From positions 1-64,000 of the forward strand of contig NZ_LGED01000235.1 in NCBI RefSeq assembly GCF_001280085.1: a DNA stretch of 64,000 nt, read 5' to 3'. Positions 31,201 to 41,918 of this stretch are shown one piece after another. The notes under the pieces are model-generated. The model made no database searches and had not been told where the DNA came from. It saw only the letters and a list, made by a program, of their open reading frames with translations. The position numbers and the translations under genes are program-made. Source of the DNA: Saccharothrix sp. NRRL B-16348. Its GTDB lineage: Bacteria > Actinomycetota > Actinomycetes > Mycobacteriales > Pseudonocardiaceae. How positions within the stretch are numbered: the stretch's first letter is position 1; every line of letters begins with the position of its first letter.

Positions 31201-34200
31201 GAGGTGCTGGGCGAGTACGCGGGCGGCACGGCTCCGGCACGGCGGCCGTTCCGCGACTACCTGGCCTGGCTCGCCGAGGTCGACCAGTCGGCCGTCGAGG
31301 CGTACTGGCGCGGTGTGCTGGCCGGGTTCGAGACGCCCACTCCCCTGCCGTTCGACCGGCCGCCGACCGAGGCGCACCGCGCCGAGTCGTCCGCGCAGGT
31401 CGTGCTGGACCTGCCCGCCGACCGGCTGGACGCGGTGGCCCGCACCCACGGCCTCACGGTGAACACGCTGGTCCAAGGCGCGTGGGCGCTGCTGCTGGCC
31501 CGCACCTCGGGTCAGCGGGACGTGGTGTTCGGCAGCACGGTGTCCGGCCGGCCGGCCGAGCTGCCCGGCGTCGAGTCGATCGTCGGCATGTTCATCAACA
31601 CCGTGCCGACGAGGGTGTCGGTGGAGTCCGACGCCGAAGTGGTGGAGTGGCTGCGCCGGCTGCAGGACGCGCAGACCGAGTCCCGGCAGCACGAGCACGT
31701 GTCGTTGGCGCAGGTGCAGACCTGGGTGGGCACGCGCCTGTTCGACAGCATGCTGGCGTTCGAGAACTACCCGGTCGAGGCGGACGCGCCGGGCGGCGCG
31801 CCGCGCATCGGCGAGGTGGACGGCCTGGACACCACCTCGTACCCGCTCACCGTGGTGGCGCACGTGCAGGACTCGCTGCACGTGGAGCTGACCTACGACC
31901 CGCGGCTGTTCGACGCGGCCACGATCACCGCGCTCGGCGACCGGCTGGCCCGGTTGCTCGACGCGATCGGCACGGACCCGCGCCGGCGGGTGTTCGAGCT
32001 GCCGTGGCTGTCCGACGCCGACCTGGACCACGTGATGGCGGCGTGGCGAGGGATGCCCGGCGACGTCGTCGAGGGCACGATCCCGGCGCTGTTCGCGGCG
32101 CAGGCCGCGCGCACACCCGACGCGGTGGCCGTGACGGGCGCGGGTGTCAGCCTGACCTACCGGGAACTGGACGAGCGGGCCAACCAGGTGGCGCACCACC
32201 TGATCGGGGTGGGCGCCGGACCGGACTCGCTGGTGGCGTTGCGGTTGCCGCGCTCCGCGGACCTCGTCGTCGCGGTGCTCGGCGTGCTGAAGGCGGGCGC
32301 GGCCTACCTGCCCCTGGACCTGTCGTACCCGGCCGAGCGCATCCGGTACATGATCGCCGACGCCCGGCCGGCGGTGGTCCTGGACGCCCTGCCCGACCTG
32401 TCCGAGCTGCCGACGACCGCGCCACGGGTGTCGCCGCGGCCGGAGAACGCGGCGTACGTGATCTACACGTCCGGTTCGACCGGCAGGCCCAAGGGCGTGG
32501 TCGTGACGCACGCCGGGCTGGCCACGTTCTCCGCCGCCGAGGTCGCGGGGTTCGCCGTGTCGCCGGGCGACCGGGTGCTCCAGTTCTCCTCGCCCAGCTT
32601 CGACGCCTCGGTGCTGGAGCTGTGCATGTCCCTGCCCGCCGGCGCCACCCTGGTCGTGCCGCCGCCCGGACCGCTGCTCGGCGACCACCTCGCCGCGGTG
32701 ATCGCCGAGTCCGGCGTGACGCACGCGTTCATCCCGCCCGCCGCGCTCGCCACCGTTCCGGACGTCGACCTGCCCACCCTCCGCACCCTCGTCGTCGGCG
32801 GCGAGGCGTGCCCGGCGGCGCTGGTCGACCGGTGGGCGCCCGGCCGGCGCATGATCAACGCCTACGGCCCGACGGAGTCCACCTCGCTCGCGTCGTGGAG
32901 CGACCCGCTCGCACCCGGTGGCGTGCCGCCGATCGGGCGGACGATCCCGGGCACGCGGGCACGGGTGCTGGACGACGAGCTGCGGCCCGTGCCGGTCGGT
33001 GTCACCGGGGAGCTCTACCTCGCGGGCGCCGGCCTGGCGCGCGGCTACCTCGACCGGCCCGGGTTGACCGCTCAGCGGTTCGTCGCCGACCCGTTCGGCG
33101 GTCCGGGCGACCGGATGTACCGCACCGGTGACCTGGTCCGCGTCCGCCAGGACGGCCAGTTGGCGTTCGAGGGCCGCGCCGACCAGCAGGTGAAGCTCCG
33201 CGGGTTCCGGATCGAACTCGGCGAGGTCGAGGCCGTGCTGACCGGGCACGACGCCGTGGCGCAGGCCGCGGTGGTGGTGCGGGACGGCCGGCTGATCGCC
33301 TACTACGTGCCCGTCGGGGTGGTGGACGCGGCCGGGTTGCGCGCGCACGTCGAGCGGGTGTTGCCGGACTTCATGGTGCCGGCGGCGTACGTGGCGCTGG
33401 AGCGGTTGCCGCTCAACGCCAACGGCAAGCTGGACCGGGCCGCGCTGCCCGCCCCGGAGCGGGAGGCGTCGGCGGCGGGCGGGTTCGTCGCGCCGCGCAC
33501 CGAGGCCGAACGGCTGGTCGCGGACGTGTGGGCCGACGTGCTCGGGCTGGCCGAGGTGGGCGTCGAGGACAACTTCTTCACCCTCGGCGGCGACTCGATC
33601 TCCAGCATCCGGGTGGTGTCGCGGCTGCGGTCGTCGTTCGACGTCTCGCCGCGCGACCTGTTCGACCACCCGACCGTGGCGGCGCTCGCGGCCCGGTTGT
33701 CCGGGTCGGTGCCAGGAGGATCGGGCCCGGACGGCGCGGTGATCCCCCGCGTCGACGGCGACGCGCCGTTGTCGTTCGCGCAGCAGCGGTTGTGGTTCCT
33801 GGACCAGTTCCAGCCCGGCGGCACCGAGTACGTGACGCCGCTGGCCGTGCGGCTGCGCGGCGAGCTGGACGTGCCGCGGCTGGAGCGCGCGCTGACGGCG
33901 CTGGTCGAGCGGCACGAGTCGCTGCGGACCACGTTCCCGGCGGTGGACGGCCTGCCGGTCACCGCGGTCCGGCCGGCGGACGTCACGCTGCCCGTGGTGG
34001 ACGAGATGCCCGCGCTGGAGCCGTTCGACCTGGCCGAGGGGCCGCTGTTCCGGCCCGTCCTGGTGCGCCGCGGGCCGGACGACCACGTGCTGGCGTTGAC
34101 GATGCACCACATCATCACCGACGGCTGGTCCGGCGGGGTCTTGCTGTCCGACCTGGCCGCGCTGTACGGCGGCGAGGAGCTGCCGCCGCTGCCCGTCCGG

Positions 34201-37200
34201 TACGGCGACTTCGCCGCCTGGCAACGGGAACAGCCGCTGGACGCCCAGCTGGACCACTGGCGCGACCAGTTGGCCGGCGTGCCCGCGCTGGAGCTGCCGA
34301 CGGACCGGCCCCGGCCGCCCGTGCAGACGACGGCGGGCGCGCAGACCGAGTTCGCCGTGCCCGCCGCGGTCGCGGAACGGCTGCGCGAGCTGGCGCGGGC
34401 CGTGGACGGCACGTTGTTCATGGCGTTGGTCGCGGCCTGCGAGGTGTTGTTCCACCGGTGGTCCGGGCAGGACGACTTCGCGATCGGCACGGTGGCGTCC
34501 GGGCGCGACCTGCCGGAGACGCAGGACCTGGTCGGGTTCTTCGTCAACACGGTGGCGCTGCGGGCGCGGATCGAGCCGTCGGCGACGTTCCCGGAGTTCC
34601 TGGCCCGCACGCGGGCGACCGTGCTGGACGCGTTCGCGCACCAGGACGTGCCGTTCGAACGGGTGGTGGACGCGGTGCAGCCCGACCGCGACACCAGCCG
34701 CACGCCGCTGTTCCAGGCCGTGGTGGCGTTGCAGAACGCGCCGCAGGCGGCGGGCTTCGCCGGGCTCGACGCGGAGGACGTCGCGCAACCCACATCGAGC
34801 AGCAACTTCGACGTCACGGTGGAGTTCACCGAGTCCCCCGACGGCGGGCTGCACGGGTCGGTCGAGTACAACACCGACCTGTTCGACGCGGGCACGGTCG
34901 AGCGGCTGGTCGAGCACCTCGGCGTGCTGCTGTCCGGCATCGCGGCCGACGCCGACCGTCCACTGTGGGCGTTGCCGGTGCTGCCCGACGCCGAACGGGA
35001 GTTGGTGCGGGCGTGGGGTTCGACCGGCCCGGCCGTCGACGGCCCCGGTTTCGTGGAGCTGGTCGAGGCGCAGGTCGCGCGCACGCCGGACGCGGTGGCG
35101 CTGACGGGTGCGGTCGACGTGACCTACGCCGAGCTGAACGCCCGCGCGAACCGGTTGGCGCACCACCTGATCGGGCTCGGCGCCGGGCCGGAGCGGATCG
35201 TCGCGCTGCGGCTGCCCCGGTCGGCCGACCTGCTGGTGGCGGAGCTGGCGGTGCTCAAGGCGGGCGCCGCGTTCCTGCCCGTCGACCCGGAGTACCCGGC
35301 CGAGCGGATCGCGTTCATGCTCGACGACGCCCGGCCGCTGGTGGTGCTGGACGGTCCGGTCGACGTGGCCGAGCAGCCCGACACGAACCCGCGCGTGGCC
35401 GTGCGGCCGGAGCACCCGGCGTACGTGATCTACACGTCCGGGTCGACCGGGCGGCCGAAGGGCGTGGTCGTGTCGCACGCCGGGCTGGCCACGTTCTCGG
35501 CGGCCGAGATCGCCCACTTCGAGGTGCGGCCGGGCGACCGGGTGCTGGAGTTCTCCTCGCCCAGCTTCGACGCGTCGGTGCTGGAGCTGTGCCTGGCGTG
35601 GCCGGCGGGCGCGGCGCTGGTCGTGCCGCCGCCCGGGCCGCTGCTGGGCGACCAGCTGGCCGAGGTGGTGACCACGTTCGGCGTGACGCACGCGTTGATC
35701 CCGCCGGTCGCGCTGGCCACCGTGCCGGACGTGCCGCTGCCGACGTTCCGCACGCTGGTGGTGGGCGGCGACGCGTGCTCGGCGGACCTGGTGCGCCGGT
35801 GGGCGCCCGGCCGGCGGATGGTCAACGCCTACGGCCCGACCGAGTCCACCGTCGTCACGTCGTGGAGCGAGCCGCTGGCACCCGGCGGCGTGCCGCCGAT
35901 CGGTCGGCCGATCCCCGGCACTCACGTCCACGTGCTGGACGGCGAGTTGCAGCCCGTGCCGGTCGGGGTGGCCGGTGAGCTGTACGTGTCCGGAGTCGGC
36001 TTGGCCCGCGGGTACCTCGACCGGCCGGGGCTCACCGCGTCGCGGTTCCTGGCGAACCCGTTCGGGCCGCCTGGGGCACGCATGTACCGCACGGGTGACG
36101 TGGTGCGGTGGAACGCGCACGGCGTGCTGGAGTTCGTCGGCCGGGCCGACGAGCAAGTGAAGATCCGCGGGTTCCGGATCGAGCTCGGCGAGGTCGAGAC
36201 CGCCCTGTTGCGGCACCCGGACGTGCGTGACGCGGTCGTCGTGGCCAAGGCGGACGCGCGGGGCCACAAGCGGCTCGTCGCGTACGTCGTCGGCGAGGTG
36301 GCGAAGCTGCGCGAGTTCCTGGGCGAATCGCTGCCGGACTACCTGGTGCCGTCGGTGTTCGTGCCGGTGGACGCGCTGCCGATCAGCCCCAACGGCAAGG
36401 TGGACCGGGCGAGGCTGCCCGAGCCGGACTTCGGCGCGCTCGTCGGCGCCGGGCACGTCGCGCCGTCCGGGCCGGTCGAGGAGGCGCTGGCGGCGGTGTG
36501 GGCCGACGTGCTCGGCGTGCCGCGGGTGGGCGCGGAGGACAACTTCTTCGCGCTCGGCGGCGACTCGATCCTGAGCATGCAGGTGGTGGCCCGGTCGCGG
36601 CAGGCCGGGTACCGGTTCGCCACCCGCGACCTGTTCGTGCACCAGACCGTCGCGTCGCTCGCGCCGCACGTCACGGTGGAGGTCGCGTCGTCGGCCGACC
36701 GGGCGCCGGTGGTGGGCGACGTGCCGCTGACGCCGATCCAGCACTGGTTCCTGACCTCCGGGCGGCGCAACCCGCACCACTTCAACCAGTCGCACCTGGT
36801 GGAGCTGGACCCGGCGGTGGACGTGGCGGCGTTGCGGCGCGCGCTGGGCGTGCTGGTGGCGCACCACGACGCGCTGCGGCTCCGGTTCACGTCGGTCGAC
36901 GGGGTGTGGCGGCAGCGCAACGACGACGTGGGCGACGTCGACGTGCTCACCGTCGTGGCCGGCGCGGCGGAGCTGGAGCGCGTTGCGGACGAGGTGCACG
37001 CGTCGTTCGACCTGGCCACCGGGCCGTTGTTCCGGGCGGTGCTGTTCCAGACCGACCAGCCGCTGCTGCTGCTGGTCGCGCACCACCTGGTGGTCGACGG
37101 CGTGTCGTGGCGAATCCTGCTGGACGACCTGGAGACCGCCTACCGGGGTGACGACCTCGGCGCCAAGACCACCTCGTACCAGGAGTGGTCGCGGCGGCTG

Positions 37201-37944
37201 GAGGCCCACGTGCTCGGCGGCGCGCTGGCCGACGAGGTCGAGCACTGGCGGCAGTCGTTCCCGCCGTTCCCGACGCCGTCCGGGACACCCGAGGCGGTGA
37301 CCGTGGAGCTGTCCGAGGAGGACACGGACGCGTTGCTGCGCGGCGCGCCCGCCGCCTACCGGACCCGGATCAACGACGTGCTGCTGGCCGCGTTGGCGTG
37401 GGCGCTGTCCCGGTGGACGGGGTCGTCGCGGGTCGCGGTCGACCTGGAGGGCCACGGGCGCGAGGACGTGCTGGACGTGGACCTCTCGCGGACCGTCGGC
37501 TGGTTCACCACTGTGTTCCCGGTGGCGCTGGAGGTGCCGGACGGCAGCTGGCGCGACCGGGTGAAGGCGGTGCGGCGGCAGCTGCGGGCCGTGCCGGGCA
37601 ACGGTTTCGGGTACGGGGCGCTGCGGCAGCACGGCCTGGTGCCCGACCGCGGGCGGCCCGCGGTGTCGTTCAACTACCTCGGCCAGTTCGGCTCGGGCCC
37701 GTCCGCCGCGGGAGACGAGGCGACCGGCCTGTACCGGGCGGTGCTGCCGTCGGTCGGCGTCGACCACGACCCGTCCGACGCCGGCGACCACCTGCTCGAC
37801 GTGGTCGGCGAGGCCGGCCGGACGTTGGGCTTCACCTGGTACTACCACCCGTCGGCGCACTCCGGCGCGGAGATCGGGGCGGTGGCCGCCGACTTCGCCG
37901 CCGCGTTGCGGGCGATCGCCGCGGATTGCCGGGGTGCGCTGTGA
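19270..37944 (+). CDS. NRPS 2: five modules, C-A-T-E alternating with C-A-T, terminal E
   Basis: 6224 residues, modules 4-8. A basic N-terminal helix (about 1-30) probably docks NRPS 1. Module 4 is C-A-T-E (C His 161, T Ser981, E His 1149). Module 5 is C-A-T (1571, Ser2383). Module 6 is C-A-T-E (2565, Ser3375, E site 3539, where the usual D-G reads D-A). Module 7 is C-A-T (3963, Ser4776). Module 8 is C-A-T-E (4946, Ser5766, 5938). C domains after E open with P-L-T-P-x-Q-x-G-M-x-F-H; the others are LCL type. Hand-read codes: A4 DTEDMGFVDK, A5 DTEDMGQVDK, A6 DTEDLGYVDK (acidic pockets, basic side chain suspected), A7 DALFVGASLK, A8 DALLVGAVVK, identical to A1. The protein stops after E8 with no thioesterase or reductase. 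Its stop overlaps the exporter start (GTGA). All five A domains keep N-G-K or an equivalent A10 Lys. Confidence 0.95.
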   Translation: MTTSKNDRISALPEHLREKLRARLAGRDAPAVDVIPPAPRDKPLPLSAGQQRLWFLDRFQPGSTEYTSAIALRLTGSLDRARLTESVRGLVRRHESLRTTFDQVDGHPVQVVHDDVRLDLVTVDDLAEVLDEPFDLRRGPLFRAALLAESADAHVLLLTSHHIVVDGWSLGVLAHELGVLYRGEPLPPPRLQYADYAVWQRGRPVDTGFWVDRLAGVAPLDLPTDRPRPAERTSAGATHEFTVPARLAGDLAELARVHETTLFTTLMAACQLLLARYTGQDDIAVGTVTSGRDRPELAGLVGFLVGTVVLRSTVDTSRSFVEFLAQVNRTALDAFAHDDVPFDRVVEAVGAPRDPSRTPLFDVMVVLQNAHRALPELPGLRVEEHPLTREQANFDLSIDFTQTDGGIDGIVEYSTELFDEATVDRMVRHLLVLLAGITADPYRPMAELSLLLGDEPAGRGPDLAVPATTFPALFQAQTRRTPDATALVCEDTRLTFAEVDARANRLAHHLLREGVGPEQVVALSLPRGADWVIGILGILKAGAVYLPVDPALPEARRRYLLEDSGAVRVIDAPVDTTGLPGTPPDVPLRPEHAAYVIYTSGSTGKPKGVVVEHRQLANLLHNHREEFSGEHLRVAVSATFSFDTSWEGPLLMADGHELHVLTDEVRLEPTALVRYVREHRIDFLDLTPSYVRQLLPAGLLDGEHRPRVLMLGGEALGTALWQELARAAVAAHNFYGPTETTVDAVSHLVTGDRPVIGTPLANLTARVLDENLRQLPVGVPGELFIAGPQVARGYLNRPGLTADRFLADPFGEPGSRMYRTGDKVRWLAGDEGRPAVLEYLGRTDEQVKIRGFRIEPGEVEAALLSHPDVREAAVVARTDNGHTRLVGYVVTTGPANLREHLRRSLPDYAVPSAFVELDHIPLTANGKLDRAALPAPQAAAHGGFVAPRTPVEAELARLWAEVLGAERIGVDDNFFAVGGDSILSIQLVSRARQAGLHLTSRDVFRHQTVAELALVVSESAGTEPEPVFTGPAPLTPIQRWFFAEHGPLRHFTMSLLVELEPAVDAEALRDAVRTVVGHHDALRLRFREVDGRWAQEVADTEVDVFRVEADEDVEAVARQAQRSLDLGTGPLLRAVFFPGARPKLLLTVHHLAMDGVSWRILLGDLEQAYRGVPLEPVGTSFTQWAHRLAEHVRSGALDGAREHWDSLPEPEALPVDRDGANTAGSTRVVSARLDPETTEALLTAVPPVYRTQVNDVLLSALGRALAEWTGRDAVSVTLEGHGREELVPGVDLNRTVGWFTTQFPVVLEPCDEWGRTLKSVKESLRAVPHRGLSFEALGGGRLPQVSFNYHGRFDVADGGFYRARRDAVGEDLAADEARTHLIEVTGLVERGELELSWQYSEHVHDEQTVRRLAERTLDGLREIVAHCAQPGVGGRTPSDFPLARLTQEQVDALAGPDVEDILPLTPLQAGMVFHSLVEPGTYVDRMRLVLADVRDPAALRQAWQRVVDRTPVLRSSVVWEGVAEPVQVVRRHVELPGGPVDAPFDLGVAPLLRVEVTPLDDDRVELVWTSHHVILDGWSTAQVFGEVLEQYRAIITGTPARLPARRPFRDYLRWLAEQDGGAAEAHWRAVLSDVDGPTPLPFDRAPTRAHRSEASASVRCSLDLDDAARRAGLTVNTVVQGAWALLLARASGEADVVFGSTVSGRPAELAGVESMVGMLINTVPTRAVVDGAAEVGAWLRDFQAAQSESRRFEHTALAEIQSWVGTKLFDSVVVFENYPFERDGDGPRVVEVDAVDNATLPLTLSASFTDRLDLDLAYDPELFDAATAERLAGWLRELVRAIAADPTTPIADLPWLTEAERRQVLVEWNRTARDVPRQLYPEVFAEQAGRTPDATALVHQDRTGSRTALTFAELDARANRLAHHLLAHGAGPERTVAVVLPRSADLVVAVLAVLKAGAVYLPVDPELPAERIGFLLRDAKPAFVLDAVPDLAGLPDTPPPVVSRPEHAAYLIYTSGSTGTPKGVVVEHRQLANLFQANRAALMREPTRFAVTATFSFDTSWEGLLFLAAGNELHVIDDELRLDPPALVRYLTEHGIGTVDLTPSYARQLVQAGLLESGVRQLMLGGEAVDAALWREVAASPVEGFNQYGPTEVAVDSVATRVVGERPVIGRPLANLTAYVLDADLRPVPPGVPGELFLGGAQVARGYLDRPGLTAQRFLADPFGAAGARMYRTGDRVRWLPDGTLEYLGRADDQVKLRGFRIEPGEVEAALLDVPGVRESAVVVRQDRLIGYVTGTPETDPRDALARALPDYLVPAAVVVLDDLPLTPSGKLDRRALPEPDLAGGFVAPRTDAERVVADVMADVLGLARVGALDDFFRLGGDSILSIRVTSRLRAAFGVQLSPRAVFEHPTVSGLASAISTGAGSGQDEVDAIPVIPRDGVHPPLVHPQSPAQRRLWFLDQFEPGGTEYVTPTALRLRGPLDLDALRHALDGLVARHESLRTTFDDGVQLVHEPFEVPLTVEDTDWEAVLLDEVGTPFDLREGPLFRTRLVRVAPGDHVLVLTLHHIVTDGWSTGVLARDLGALYAGEEPPPPAVQYVDYTAWLPEPAVDYWAEHLTGVPPLELPTDRPRPAVRGTTGAMHEFTVPVPVAKAVKALAAEHGDTLFTTLLAATKVLLARYTGQDDIAVGTAVSGRGRAELDDVVGLFVNTVVLRSSVDLRRSFTEFLADLRTTVRDGFAHQDVPFERVVDAVRPDRDPSRNALFDVMVLLQNFSTEVPELPGLDVADLQLPLLTSMCDLTFEFGEVDGELRGAVEYSTDLFDAGTVDRMTRHLLTLLEGITAAPDRPLGELPLLLGDEPDGRGVRLEVPETTFAAVFAEQARRTPDAGALVCGDTRLTFAEADARANRLAHHLLAHGVGPERVVAVSLPRSADSVVAILAVHKAGGVYLPVDPDLPSERFDFLLRDARPALVLDAVPDLAGYPDTPPDVAVRPDQAAYVIYTSGSTGVPKGVVVEHRQLTNLMHNHHQAFDDDPMRVALTAVFSFDTSWEELLFMAGGHELHVLTDDVRLEPHVFVEHVREHRIDLVDVTPSYAQQLLPLGLLDGDHAPRHVLLGGEALPESLWRTLAASSTTAHNYYGPTEVTVDSVSTVVTGDRALIGRPLANLVAHVLDEDLRPVPVGVPGELYLGGAQVARGYHDRPGLTAQRFLPDPFGEPGSRMYRTGDKVRWVGDRLDYLGRNDDQVKIRGFRVELGEVETALLHHPDVTQAAVVAREHNGHQRLVAYTAGTATDLAGWLRQRLPDYLVPSAFVALDGLPMTPAGKVDRRALPAPTFTEAGYVAPEPGVAATLAAIWADVLGVDRVGARDNFFALGGDSILSMQVVSRARQAGLKLTSKDVFLRQTVGDLALAVTEDTGTAHDTVTGPAPLTPIQRWFFAEHGPLAHFTMSVVVELGDVEPAAVRDAVRAVVAHHDALRLRFTPVDGGWRQEVADVESAEVFHLASGDLAAEAHLARTSLDLRHGPLMRAVLFDDGRLFVTAHHLVVDAVSWRIVLADLDTALASRGLGPKSTAFTDWAHRLDRHVREGRFDHALEHWAGVPVEEPVPTSAGSARSVSVRLGKADTDALLHAVPDAYRTQVNDVLLTALASAFAGRALVTLEGHGREELFDGVDLSRTVGWFTAEFPVALELPEGDWGEALKSVKEQLRAIPDKGLGYEALKYWDRGVTGALPRVCFNYLGQWDGEVADVEHGREVPDDAVRPHLLDISAAVSSGELVLDWEYSTEAHDEAAVRALADRMVDALRGIVAFCAGPDAWGRTPSDFPLAKLTAEQVDRIVDRDVEDVYPLTPLQSGMLFHSLVDDGTAYVNQLRVRLSGVDDPERFAQAWQRVVDRTPILRTEVVWEGLDEPVQVVRRGVTVPVTYADVTDELVAADAAAGIDLTTAPLMRLAIGRVSDTEVDLLWTSHHLLLDGWSTAQVFGEVLGEYAGGTAPARRPFRDYLAWLAEVDQSAVEAYWRGVLAGFETPTPLPFDRPPTEAHRAESSAQVVLDLPADRLDAVARTHGLTVNTLVQGAWALLLARTSGQRDVVFGSTVSGRPAELPGVESIVGMFINTVPTRVSVESDAEVVEWLRRLQDAQTESRQHEHVSLAQVQTWVGTRLFDSMLAFENYPVEADAPGGAPRIGEVDGLDTTSYPLTVVAHVQDSLHVELTYDPRLFDAATITALGDRLARLLDAIGTDPRRRVFELPWLSDADLDHVMAAWRGMPGDVVEGTIPALFAAQAARTPDAVAVTGAGVSLTYRELDERANQVAHHLIGVGAGPDSLVALRLPRSADLVVAVLGVLKAGAAYLPLDLSYPAERIRYMIADARPAVVLDALPDLSELPTTAPRVSPRPENAAYVIYTSGSTGRPKGVVVTHAGLATFSAAEVAGFAVSPGDRVLQFSSPSFDASVLELCMSLPAGATLVVPPPGPLLGDHLAAVIAESGVTHAFIPPAALATVPDVDLPTLRTLVVGGEACPAALVDRWAPGRRMINAYGPTESTSLASWSDPLAPGGVPPIGRTIPGTRARVLDDELRPVPVGVTGELYLAGAGLARGYLDRPGLTAQRFVADPFGGPGDRMYRTGDLVRVRQDGQLAFEGRADQQVKLRGFRIELGEVEAVLTGHDAVAQAAVVVRDGRLIAYYVPVGVVDAAGLRAHVERVLPDFMVPAAYVALERLPLNANGKLDRAALPAPEREASAAGGFVAPRTEAERLVADVWADVLGLAEVGVEDNFFTLGGDSISSIRVVSRLRSSFDVSPRDLFDHPTVAALAARLSGSVPGGSGPDGAVIPRVDGDAPLSFAQQRLWFLDQFQPGGTEYVTPLAVRLRGELDVPRLERALTALVERHESLRTTFPAVDGLPVTAVRPADVTLPVVDEMPALEPFDLAEGPLFRPVLVRRGPDDHVLALTMHHIITDGWSGGVLLSDLAALYGGEELPPLPVRYGDFAAWQREQPLDAQLDHWRDQLAGVPALELPTDRPRPPVQTTAGAQTEFAVPAAVAERLRELARAVDGTLFMALVAACEVLFHRWSGQDDFAIGTVASGRDLPETQDLVGFFVNTVALRARIEPSATFPEFLARTRATVLDAFAHQDVPFERVVDAVQPDRDTSRTPLFQAVVALQNAPQAAGFAGLDAEDVAQPTSSSNFDVTVEFTESPDGGLHGSVEYNTDLFDAGTVERLVEHLGVLLSGIAADADRPLWALPVLPDAERELVRAWGSTGPAVDGPGFVELVEAQVARTPDAVALTGAVDVTYAELNARANRLAHHLIGLGAGPERIVALRLPRSADLLVAELAVLKAGAAFLPVDPEYPAERIAFMLDDARPLVVLDGPVDVAEQPDTNPRVAVRPEHPAYVIYTSGSTGRPKGVVVSHAGLATFSAAEIAHFEVRPGDRVLEFSSPSFDASVLELCLAWPAGAALVVPPPGPLLGDQLAEVVTTFGVTHALIPPVALATVPDVPLPTFRTLVVGGDACSADLVRRWAPGRRMVNAYGPTESTVVTSWSEPLAPGGVPPIGRPIPGTHVHVLDGELQPVPVGVAGELYVSGVGLARGYLDRPGLTASRFLANPFGPPGARMYRTGDVVRWNAHGVLEFVGRADEQVKIRGFRIELGEVETALLRHPDVRDAVVVAKADARGHKRLVAYVVGEVAKLREFLGESLPDYLVPSVFVPVDALPISPNGKVDRARLPEPDFGALVGAGHVAPSGPVEEALAAVWADVLGVPRVGAEDNFFALGGDSILSMQVVARSRQAGYRFATRDLFVHQTVASLAPHVTVEVASSADRAPVVGDVPLTPIQHWFLTSGRRNPHHFNQSHLVELDPAVDVAALRRALGVLVAHHDALRLRFTSVDGVWRQRNDDVGDVDVLTVVAGAAELERVADEVHASFDLATGPLFRAVLFQTDQPLLLLVAHHLVVDGVSWRILLDDLETAYRGDDLGAKTTSYQEWSRRLEAHVLGGALADEVEHWRQSFPPFPTPSGTPEAVTVELSEEDTDALLRGAPAAYRTRINDVLLAALAWALSRWTGSSRVAVDLEGHGREDVLDVDLSRTVGWFTTVFPVALEVPDGSWRDRVKAVRRQLRAVPGNGFGYGALRQHGLVPDRGRPAVSFNYLGQFGSGPSAAGDEATGLYRAVLPSVGVDHDPSDAGDHLLDVVGEAGRTLGFTWYYHPSAHSGAEIGAVAADFAAALRAIAADCRGAL

Positions 37945-39158
37945 CGACGTCGTTGGCGCGCAACCGGAACTACACGCTGCTGTGGGGCGGTCAGGCGCTG
38001 GCCGAGGTCGGGTTCAGCGCCTCGATGCTGGCCCTGCCGCTGCTCGTGCTGGTGCTGACCGGGTCGCCGGTGCTGTCCGGTCTGGTGCTCACCGTGGACG
38101 CCACCGCGCAGCTGCTGGTGGGGCTGCCGGCCGGCGCGCTGGTCGACCGGTGGGACCGCCGCCGGATCATGCTGTGCTGCGAGGCGGCCCAGGTGTTGGC
38201 CCTCGGCGGGCTCGTGGCGGCGATGTGGGTCGACGCGGTCACGATCCCGCACGTCATGGCGGTCTCCGCGGTGCTCGGCGTGTGCCGGGCGTTGTTCGAG
38301 CCCGCGGAGGACGCGTGCCTGCCCCGGCTCGTGCCGGAGTCGCAGCTGGCGACGGCCGTGGCGATGAACAGCGCGCGGTCGTCGTTGGGGCAGATGTCGG
38401 GGACGGCGCTGGGCGGTGTGCTGATCGCCGTGGCGCGGTGGCTGCCGTTCCTGGTGGACATGCTGACGCACGTGGTGGCGTTCGTGGCGCTGCTGTTCCT
38501 GCGGGTGCCGCCGTCCGCGCCGGTCGAGTCGCACCCGCACCTGCTGCGGTCGATCGGCGAGGGCCTGCGGTGGGTGTGGAGCAGGCGGGAGATCCGGGTG
38601 ACGGCGCTGTGCGCGGTGGTGCTGAACCTGTTCTTCACCGCGTTCTACGTGGTCGTCATCGTGCTGGTGGAGGGCCGGGGCGCGTCGTTCGGCGAGATCG
38701 GCGTGATGGCGGCGATGCTCGGCGTCGGCGGCGTGCTCGGCGCCCTGGCCGCGCCGTGGCTGCACCGCGTGCTCGGGCCGCACCGGTCGATCGCGTCGGT
38801 GTTCTGGGTGCTGACCCTGCTGGTGCCGTGCGCGTTGCTGGTCGAGTCGGCCTACCTGATCGGGGTGCTGTTCGCCCTGATGAGCTTCCTGGCGCCGACG
38901 GCCAACACCACGATCAGCACCCACCAGCTGCTGCTCACCCCCGACGAGCTGCGCGGACGGCTCAGCGGGGTGATGGGTGTCGTCGTGGGCGGCGCGGGCG
39001 CGGCCGGTCCGCTGGTCGGCGGCGTGCTGACCGAGGCGCTGTCGGCCCGCACCGCCGTCGTGGTGTGCGCGGCGGGGATTTTGTCGATCACGGTTTTCGT
39101 CACGGTGAGCCCGACTCTGCGCGGGTACGCGAGAGCACAAGAGGAGAACAAGGCATGA
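37941..39158 (+). CDS. MFS exporter (EntS-like)
   Basis: A 405-residue major facilitator protein with about twelve hydrophobic helices. It shows the MFS loop motif D-R-W-D-R-R-R after helix 2 and the opening [13 protein letters not shown] typical of the EntS-like MFS_3 group, which exports siderophores, macrolides and peptides. The GTG start overlaps the NRPS 2 stop by four bases, and its own stop overlaps the MbtH start by four bases, so expression is translationally coupled to the synthetases. It most likely exports the NRPS product. No other resistance determinant is present in the operon. Confidence 0.93.
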   Translation: MTTSLARNRNYTLLWGGQALAEVGFSASMLALPLLVLVLTGSPVLSGLVLTVDATAQLLVGLPAGALVDRWDRRRIMLCCEAAQVLALGGLVAAMWVDAVTIPHVMAVSAVLGVCRALFEPAEDACLPRLVPESQLATAVAMNSARSSLGQMSGTALGGVLIAVARWLPFLVDMLTHVVAFVALLFLRVPPSAPVESHPHLLRSIGEGLRWVWSRREIRVTALCAVVLNLFFTAFYVVVIVLVEGRGASFGEIGVMAAMLGVGGVLGALAAPWLHRVLGPHRSIASVFWVLTLLVPCALLVESAYLIGVLFALMSFLAPTANTTISTHQLLLTPDELRGRLSGVMGVVVGGAGAAGPLVGGVLTEALSARTAVVVCAAGILSITVFVTVSPTLRGYARAQEENKA

Positions 39159-39346
39159 GGGACGACATCACCTACCAGGTCCTGGTCAACGACGAGGGTC
39201 AGTACTCGTTGTGGCCCGCGCACCACGACGTGCCCGCCGGGTGGCGGTTCGAGGGCACCAAGGGCACCAAGGACGAGTGCTCGGCGCACGTCGACGAGGT
39301 GTGGACCGACATGCGGCCGGCGTCGTTGCGCGCGGCGATGGACTGA
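39155..39346 (+). CDS. mbtH: MbtH-family NRPS chaperone
   Basis: A 63-residue MbtH-like protein. It carries the family signature N-D-E-G-Q-Y-S-L-W-P, P-A-G-W-R and G-T-K-D-E-C followed by V-D-E-V-W-T-D-M-R-P. MbtH proteins bind A domains and are needed for their folding or activity; this one presumably serves the seven adenylation domains of the operon. The ATG overlaps the exporter stop (ATGA) and a gaggag ribosome binding site lies inside the exporter gene. It is the last gene of the operon, before a hairpin. Confidence 0.97.
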   Translation: MRDDITYQVLVNDEGQYSLWPAHHDVPAGWRFEGTKGTKDECSAHVDEVWTDMRPASLRAAMD

Positions 39347-39358
39347 GGGTCGTCGTGC

Positions 39359-39392
39359 CCCTGGTCCCGCTTTCAGAACAGCGGGACCAGGG
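39359..39392. terminator. hairpin closing the NRPS operon
   Basis: A 13-bp stem (cctggtcccgct pairing with agcgggaccagg, plus one more pair outside) with an 8-base loop starts 13 bases after the MbtH stop. The right arm contains the last codons of the convergent chrA gene, so the hairpin can terminate both directions. Confidence 0.85.
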
Positions 39393-40497
39393 CGCCGACG
39401 ACGCCGGCCGCGACCAGCGCGCTCACCACGCCCCGGCGCAGCACCAGCAGCCACAGCACGGCGAGGCCGAGCAGCACGAACTGCCACGGCTCGTGCAGCG
39501 ACCACGCCAGCGGCACCGTGGAGCCCGCGATCGCGCCGATCGCGGCGGCGCCGGCGCCGGTGAGGAACGCCTGGGCCCGGTCGTCGTCCCGCAGGCGTTG
39601 CAGCCGCGGCCCGCCCGCGATGACCATCACGAACGACGGCGCGAACGCCACGAACGCGGCCAGCAGCCCACCGCCCAGCCCCGCGGCGGCGTAGCCGACG
39701 ACCGCGACCGTCTGCACGACCGGTCCCGGGGTGATCTGCCCGAGCGCCACCGCGTTGAGGAACTGCGCGTCGGTCATCCACCCGTACGTCTGCACGGCGT
39801 CCTGCCGCATCAACGGGATGATCACGAACCCGCCGCCGTACGACAGCGCGCCGACCTTGGCCGCCACCCACGCCAACGCGCCGAGCCCTCCCCCGGCCGC
39901 GGGCAGGGCCAGCACCACGGGCCAGTGCGTGGCGCGGCCGGACGGCGTCCGCACCGCGATCTCCACCAGCCCGGCCGCGACGAGCACCAGCACCAGCCAC
40001 GGCCCGGTCACCGCCGCCGCCACCCCGCCGACCACCAGGTACGACGCCCACCGCGCCCGCGCCGCCAACGCCGTCCCGACGCGCCGGTAGCTGCCCGGGA
40101 TCAGCCCCCACGCCGCGTGCAGCGCCACCGCGGGCACCGCCGCGCCCGCGCCGGCCGCCGCACCGGTCACCCACGCGGGCGCGTTGTCGGCGAGGAACAG
40201 CACGGCCAGCGCCAGGATCAGCAGCAACCCCGGCACGATGAAGCAGACGCCGCCGACCACCGCGCCCGCCGCGCCGCGCAACCGCCACGCGCACAGGATC
40301 GCGAGCTGCGTCGAAGCCGGACCGGGCAGCAGGTTGGTGACCGCGATGCCGTCCTCGAACTCGCGGTCGGACAGCCACTCCCGCCGGGTCACGCACAGGT
40401 CCCGCAGCAACGCGATGTGCGCGGGCGGCCCGCCGAACCCGACGCACCCGATCCGCCCCCACTCCCGGGCGATGGTCGCCAACCCGACCCGGGTCAC
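39373..40497 (-). CDS. chrA: chromate transporter, ChrA family
   Basis: A 374-residue two-repeat membrane protein of the CHR family (long-chain type), which exports chromate by proton antiport. The repeats are seen as V-G-F-G-G-P with P-G-P-A-S-T-Q-L-A in the first half and L-S-Y-G-G-G-F with P-G-P-V-V-Q-T-V-A in the second, each followed by hydrophobic helices. The GTG start gives the usual short N-terminus before the first repeat; the open frame upstream is Arg-rich and lacks membrane character. The ribosome binding site is weak. It is convergent with the NRPS operon and unlikely to be part of it. Confidence 0.92.
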   Translation of the reverse strand: MTRVGLATIAREWGRIGCVGFGGPPAHIALLRDLCVTRREWLSDREFEDGIAVTNLLPGPASTQLAILCAWRLRGAAGAVVGGVCFIVPGLLLILALAVLFLADNAPAWVTGAAAGAGAAVPAVALHAAWGLIPGSYRRVGTALAARARWASYLVVGGVAAAVTGPWLVLVLVAAGLVEIAVRTPSGRATHWPVVLALPAAGGGLGALAWVAAKVGALSYGGGFVIIPLMRQDAVQTYGWMTDAQFLNAVALGQITPGPVVQTVAVVGYAAAGLGGGLLAAFVAFAPSFVMVIAGGPRLQRLRDDDRAQAFLTGAGAAAIGAIAGSTVPLAWSLHEPWQFVLLGLAVLWLLVLRRGVVSALVAAGVVGALVPLF

Positions 40498-40685
40498 GAC
40501 GCGTCCACGCGATCGACCGACGTGCCACAACTCACCGCAGCCAGCTCCCGGACGTGGAGGTCGTCTCGCATTCGGGGCAATCTTCACCGAGCCTCCCACC
40601 ACAAGCAAACCGCCCGACACGAGGGCTTGCCCGGTCCGGCATCGCTGCCCGACACTGGCCACGGCACGGGTCGCGGGGAGGCGAC

Positions 40686-41180
40686 ATGGGGAAGTTCGCC
40701 GCCTGGGCGGTGTTGGCGTGGTTCAGCCTCGCGACGGCGATCTGGACCGCTCCCGTCTCGATGACCCACGTCGGCGGCGCCGTCCCGGAGCAGGAGTCGT
40801 TCGAGCACGCGTGCACCTTCGACGAGCCCGGGATGAAGAACTGCTCCGACACGTCGTCCTACCTGTGGCGGCTGTCCGGTGCACGCTCCCTCACCACGAC
40901 GTGGGAGCCCGGCCGGGAGGACATCAAGACCATCACCGGCACGCTCATCCACGAGCACACCGACTGCCCCGACAGCCGCATCGGGTGGACCATCGACGCC
41001 GGCGGCCGCACCGACGGGACGCTGACCTCCGGGAGTCCCACCGCCAAGTTGGACATCGCCGTGCGTCAGCCGCTGCGCGAGATCACGCTGACCGTCCGCC
41101 GACTGGACACCGCGACCTGCGCCGGCGCGCTGCGGTGGAGCGATCCCCGGCTGAAACCCCCGTACAAGCTCCTCCCCTGA
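40686..41180 (+). CDS. secreted hypothetical protein
   Basis: A 164-residue protein with an N-terminal signal peptide (a hydrophobic run in residues 4-20, then T-A-P-V-S), followed by a small domain with four cysteines (Cys43, 53, 94, 145) that could form two disulfides. The second half has beta-strand-like alternation. I do not recognise the family. The start is the ATG with gggagg six bases upstream; the frame is open 44 codons further but without a binding site. It is followed by the methyltransferase gene on the same strand after a 53-bp gap. Confidence 0.7.
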   Translation: MGKFAAWAVLAWFSLATAIWTAPVSMTHVGGAVPEQESFEHACTFDEPGMKNCSDTSSYLWRLSGARSLTTTWEPGREDIKTITGTLIHEHTDCPDSRIGWTIDAGGRTDGTLTSGSPTAKLDIAVRQPLREITLTVRRLDTATCAGALRWSDPRLKPPYKLLP

Positions 41181-41233
41181 CCCCGCGCGGACGGGTCGCC
41201 GCACGTGCGAGGTGGCCCGCTAACGTCTCGGCG

Positions 41234-41875
41234 GTGAGCGCAGACGACTGGCTGGCCGACACCAGGACTTCCTACGACACGGTGGCCGACAGCTACCTCG
41301 ACTTCACGCGGGAGGCGTTGGCGAAGACGCCGTTGCTGCGCGGCGTGCTGGCGATGTTCGCCGAGGCGGCCCGCGAGGTCGGCGGACCGGTCGCCGACGT
41401 CGGCTGCGGACCCGGCCTCATCACGTCCCACCTGCACGGGCTCGGGCTGGACGTGTTCGGCGTCGACCTCTCGCCCCGGATGGTCGAGATCGCCCGCCGG
41501 CACCACCCGGACCTGCGGTTCCAGGTCGGCTCCATGACCGACCTCGACCTGGCCGACGGCTCGGTCGGCGGCGTGCTGGCGTTCTACTCGGTCATCCACG
41601 TCCCGGACGCGGAGGTCCCGACGGTGTTCGCGCACTTCCACCGCGTGCTGCGGCCCGGCGGCGTCGTCATGGTCGGCTTCCACGTCGGCGACCGCGAGCG
41701 CCTCAAGACCGAGGGTTACGGCGGGCACCCGATGTCGGTGCGCGTCCACCGGCGTCCGGTCGAGCGGGTGACCGGCTGGCTGCGCGACGCCGGCTTCACC
41801 ATCGAGGCGCAGGTCCTGGTCGGGCCGGACGAGGAAGTGCCGGGCGGGATGCTGATCGCCCGGACCAAATCCTGA
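41234..41875 (+). CDS. SAM-dependent methyltransferase
   Basis: A 213-residue class I methyltransferase (methyltransf_11-like). Motif I is V-A-D-V-G-C-G-P-G at residues 53-61. The acidic end of strand 2 is V-D-L-S, then comes an R-F-Q-V-G-S-M motif and the post-motif V-L-R-P-G-G-V-V-M-V. The substrate is unknown. The GTG is the first codon after a possible -10 box (taacgt at 41221-41226, seven bases upstream), so the transcript may be leaderless; there is no ribosome binding site. It is about 1.9 kb beyond the MbtH gene, with chrA in reverse orientation between, so it is unlikely to belong to the NRPS operon. Confidence 0.85.
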   Translation: MSADDWLADTRTSYDTVADSYLDFTREALAKTPLLRGVLAMFAEAAREVGGPVADVGCGPGLITSHLHGLGLDVFGVDLSPRMVEIARRHHPDLRFQVGSMTDLDLADGSVGGVLAFYSVIHVPDAEVPTVFAHFHRVLRPGGVVMVGFHVGDRERLKTEGYGGHPMSVRVHRRPVERVTGWLRDAGFTIEAQVLVGPDEEVPGGMLIARTKS

Positions 41876-41918
41876 TCGACGGGGTCGCGAGGTGCCGGAC
41901 CTGCTCGGCGGGTCCCGA

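Noticed and set aside
25687..37860. A 4057-codon open frame antisense to NRPS 2, and a 2206-codon frame at 14542-21162 antisense to both NRPSs
   Set aside because: They are composed of Arg/His/Val/Gln-rich sequence without domains, the usual shadow of high-GC genes whose third codon positions are G or C.
36720..37941. Terminal domain of NRPS 2 as a thioesterase or terminal condensation (CT) domain
   Set aside because: It carries [10 protein letters not shown] and the F-N-Y-L-G segment of E domains, lacks G-x-S-x-G, and is preceded by the T-domain type that feeds E domains.
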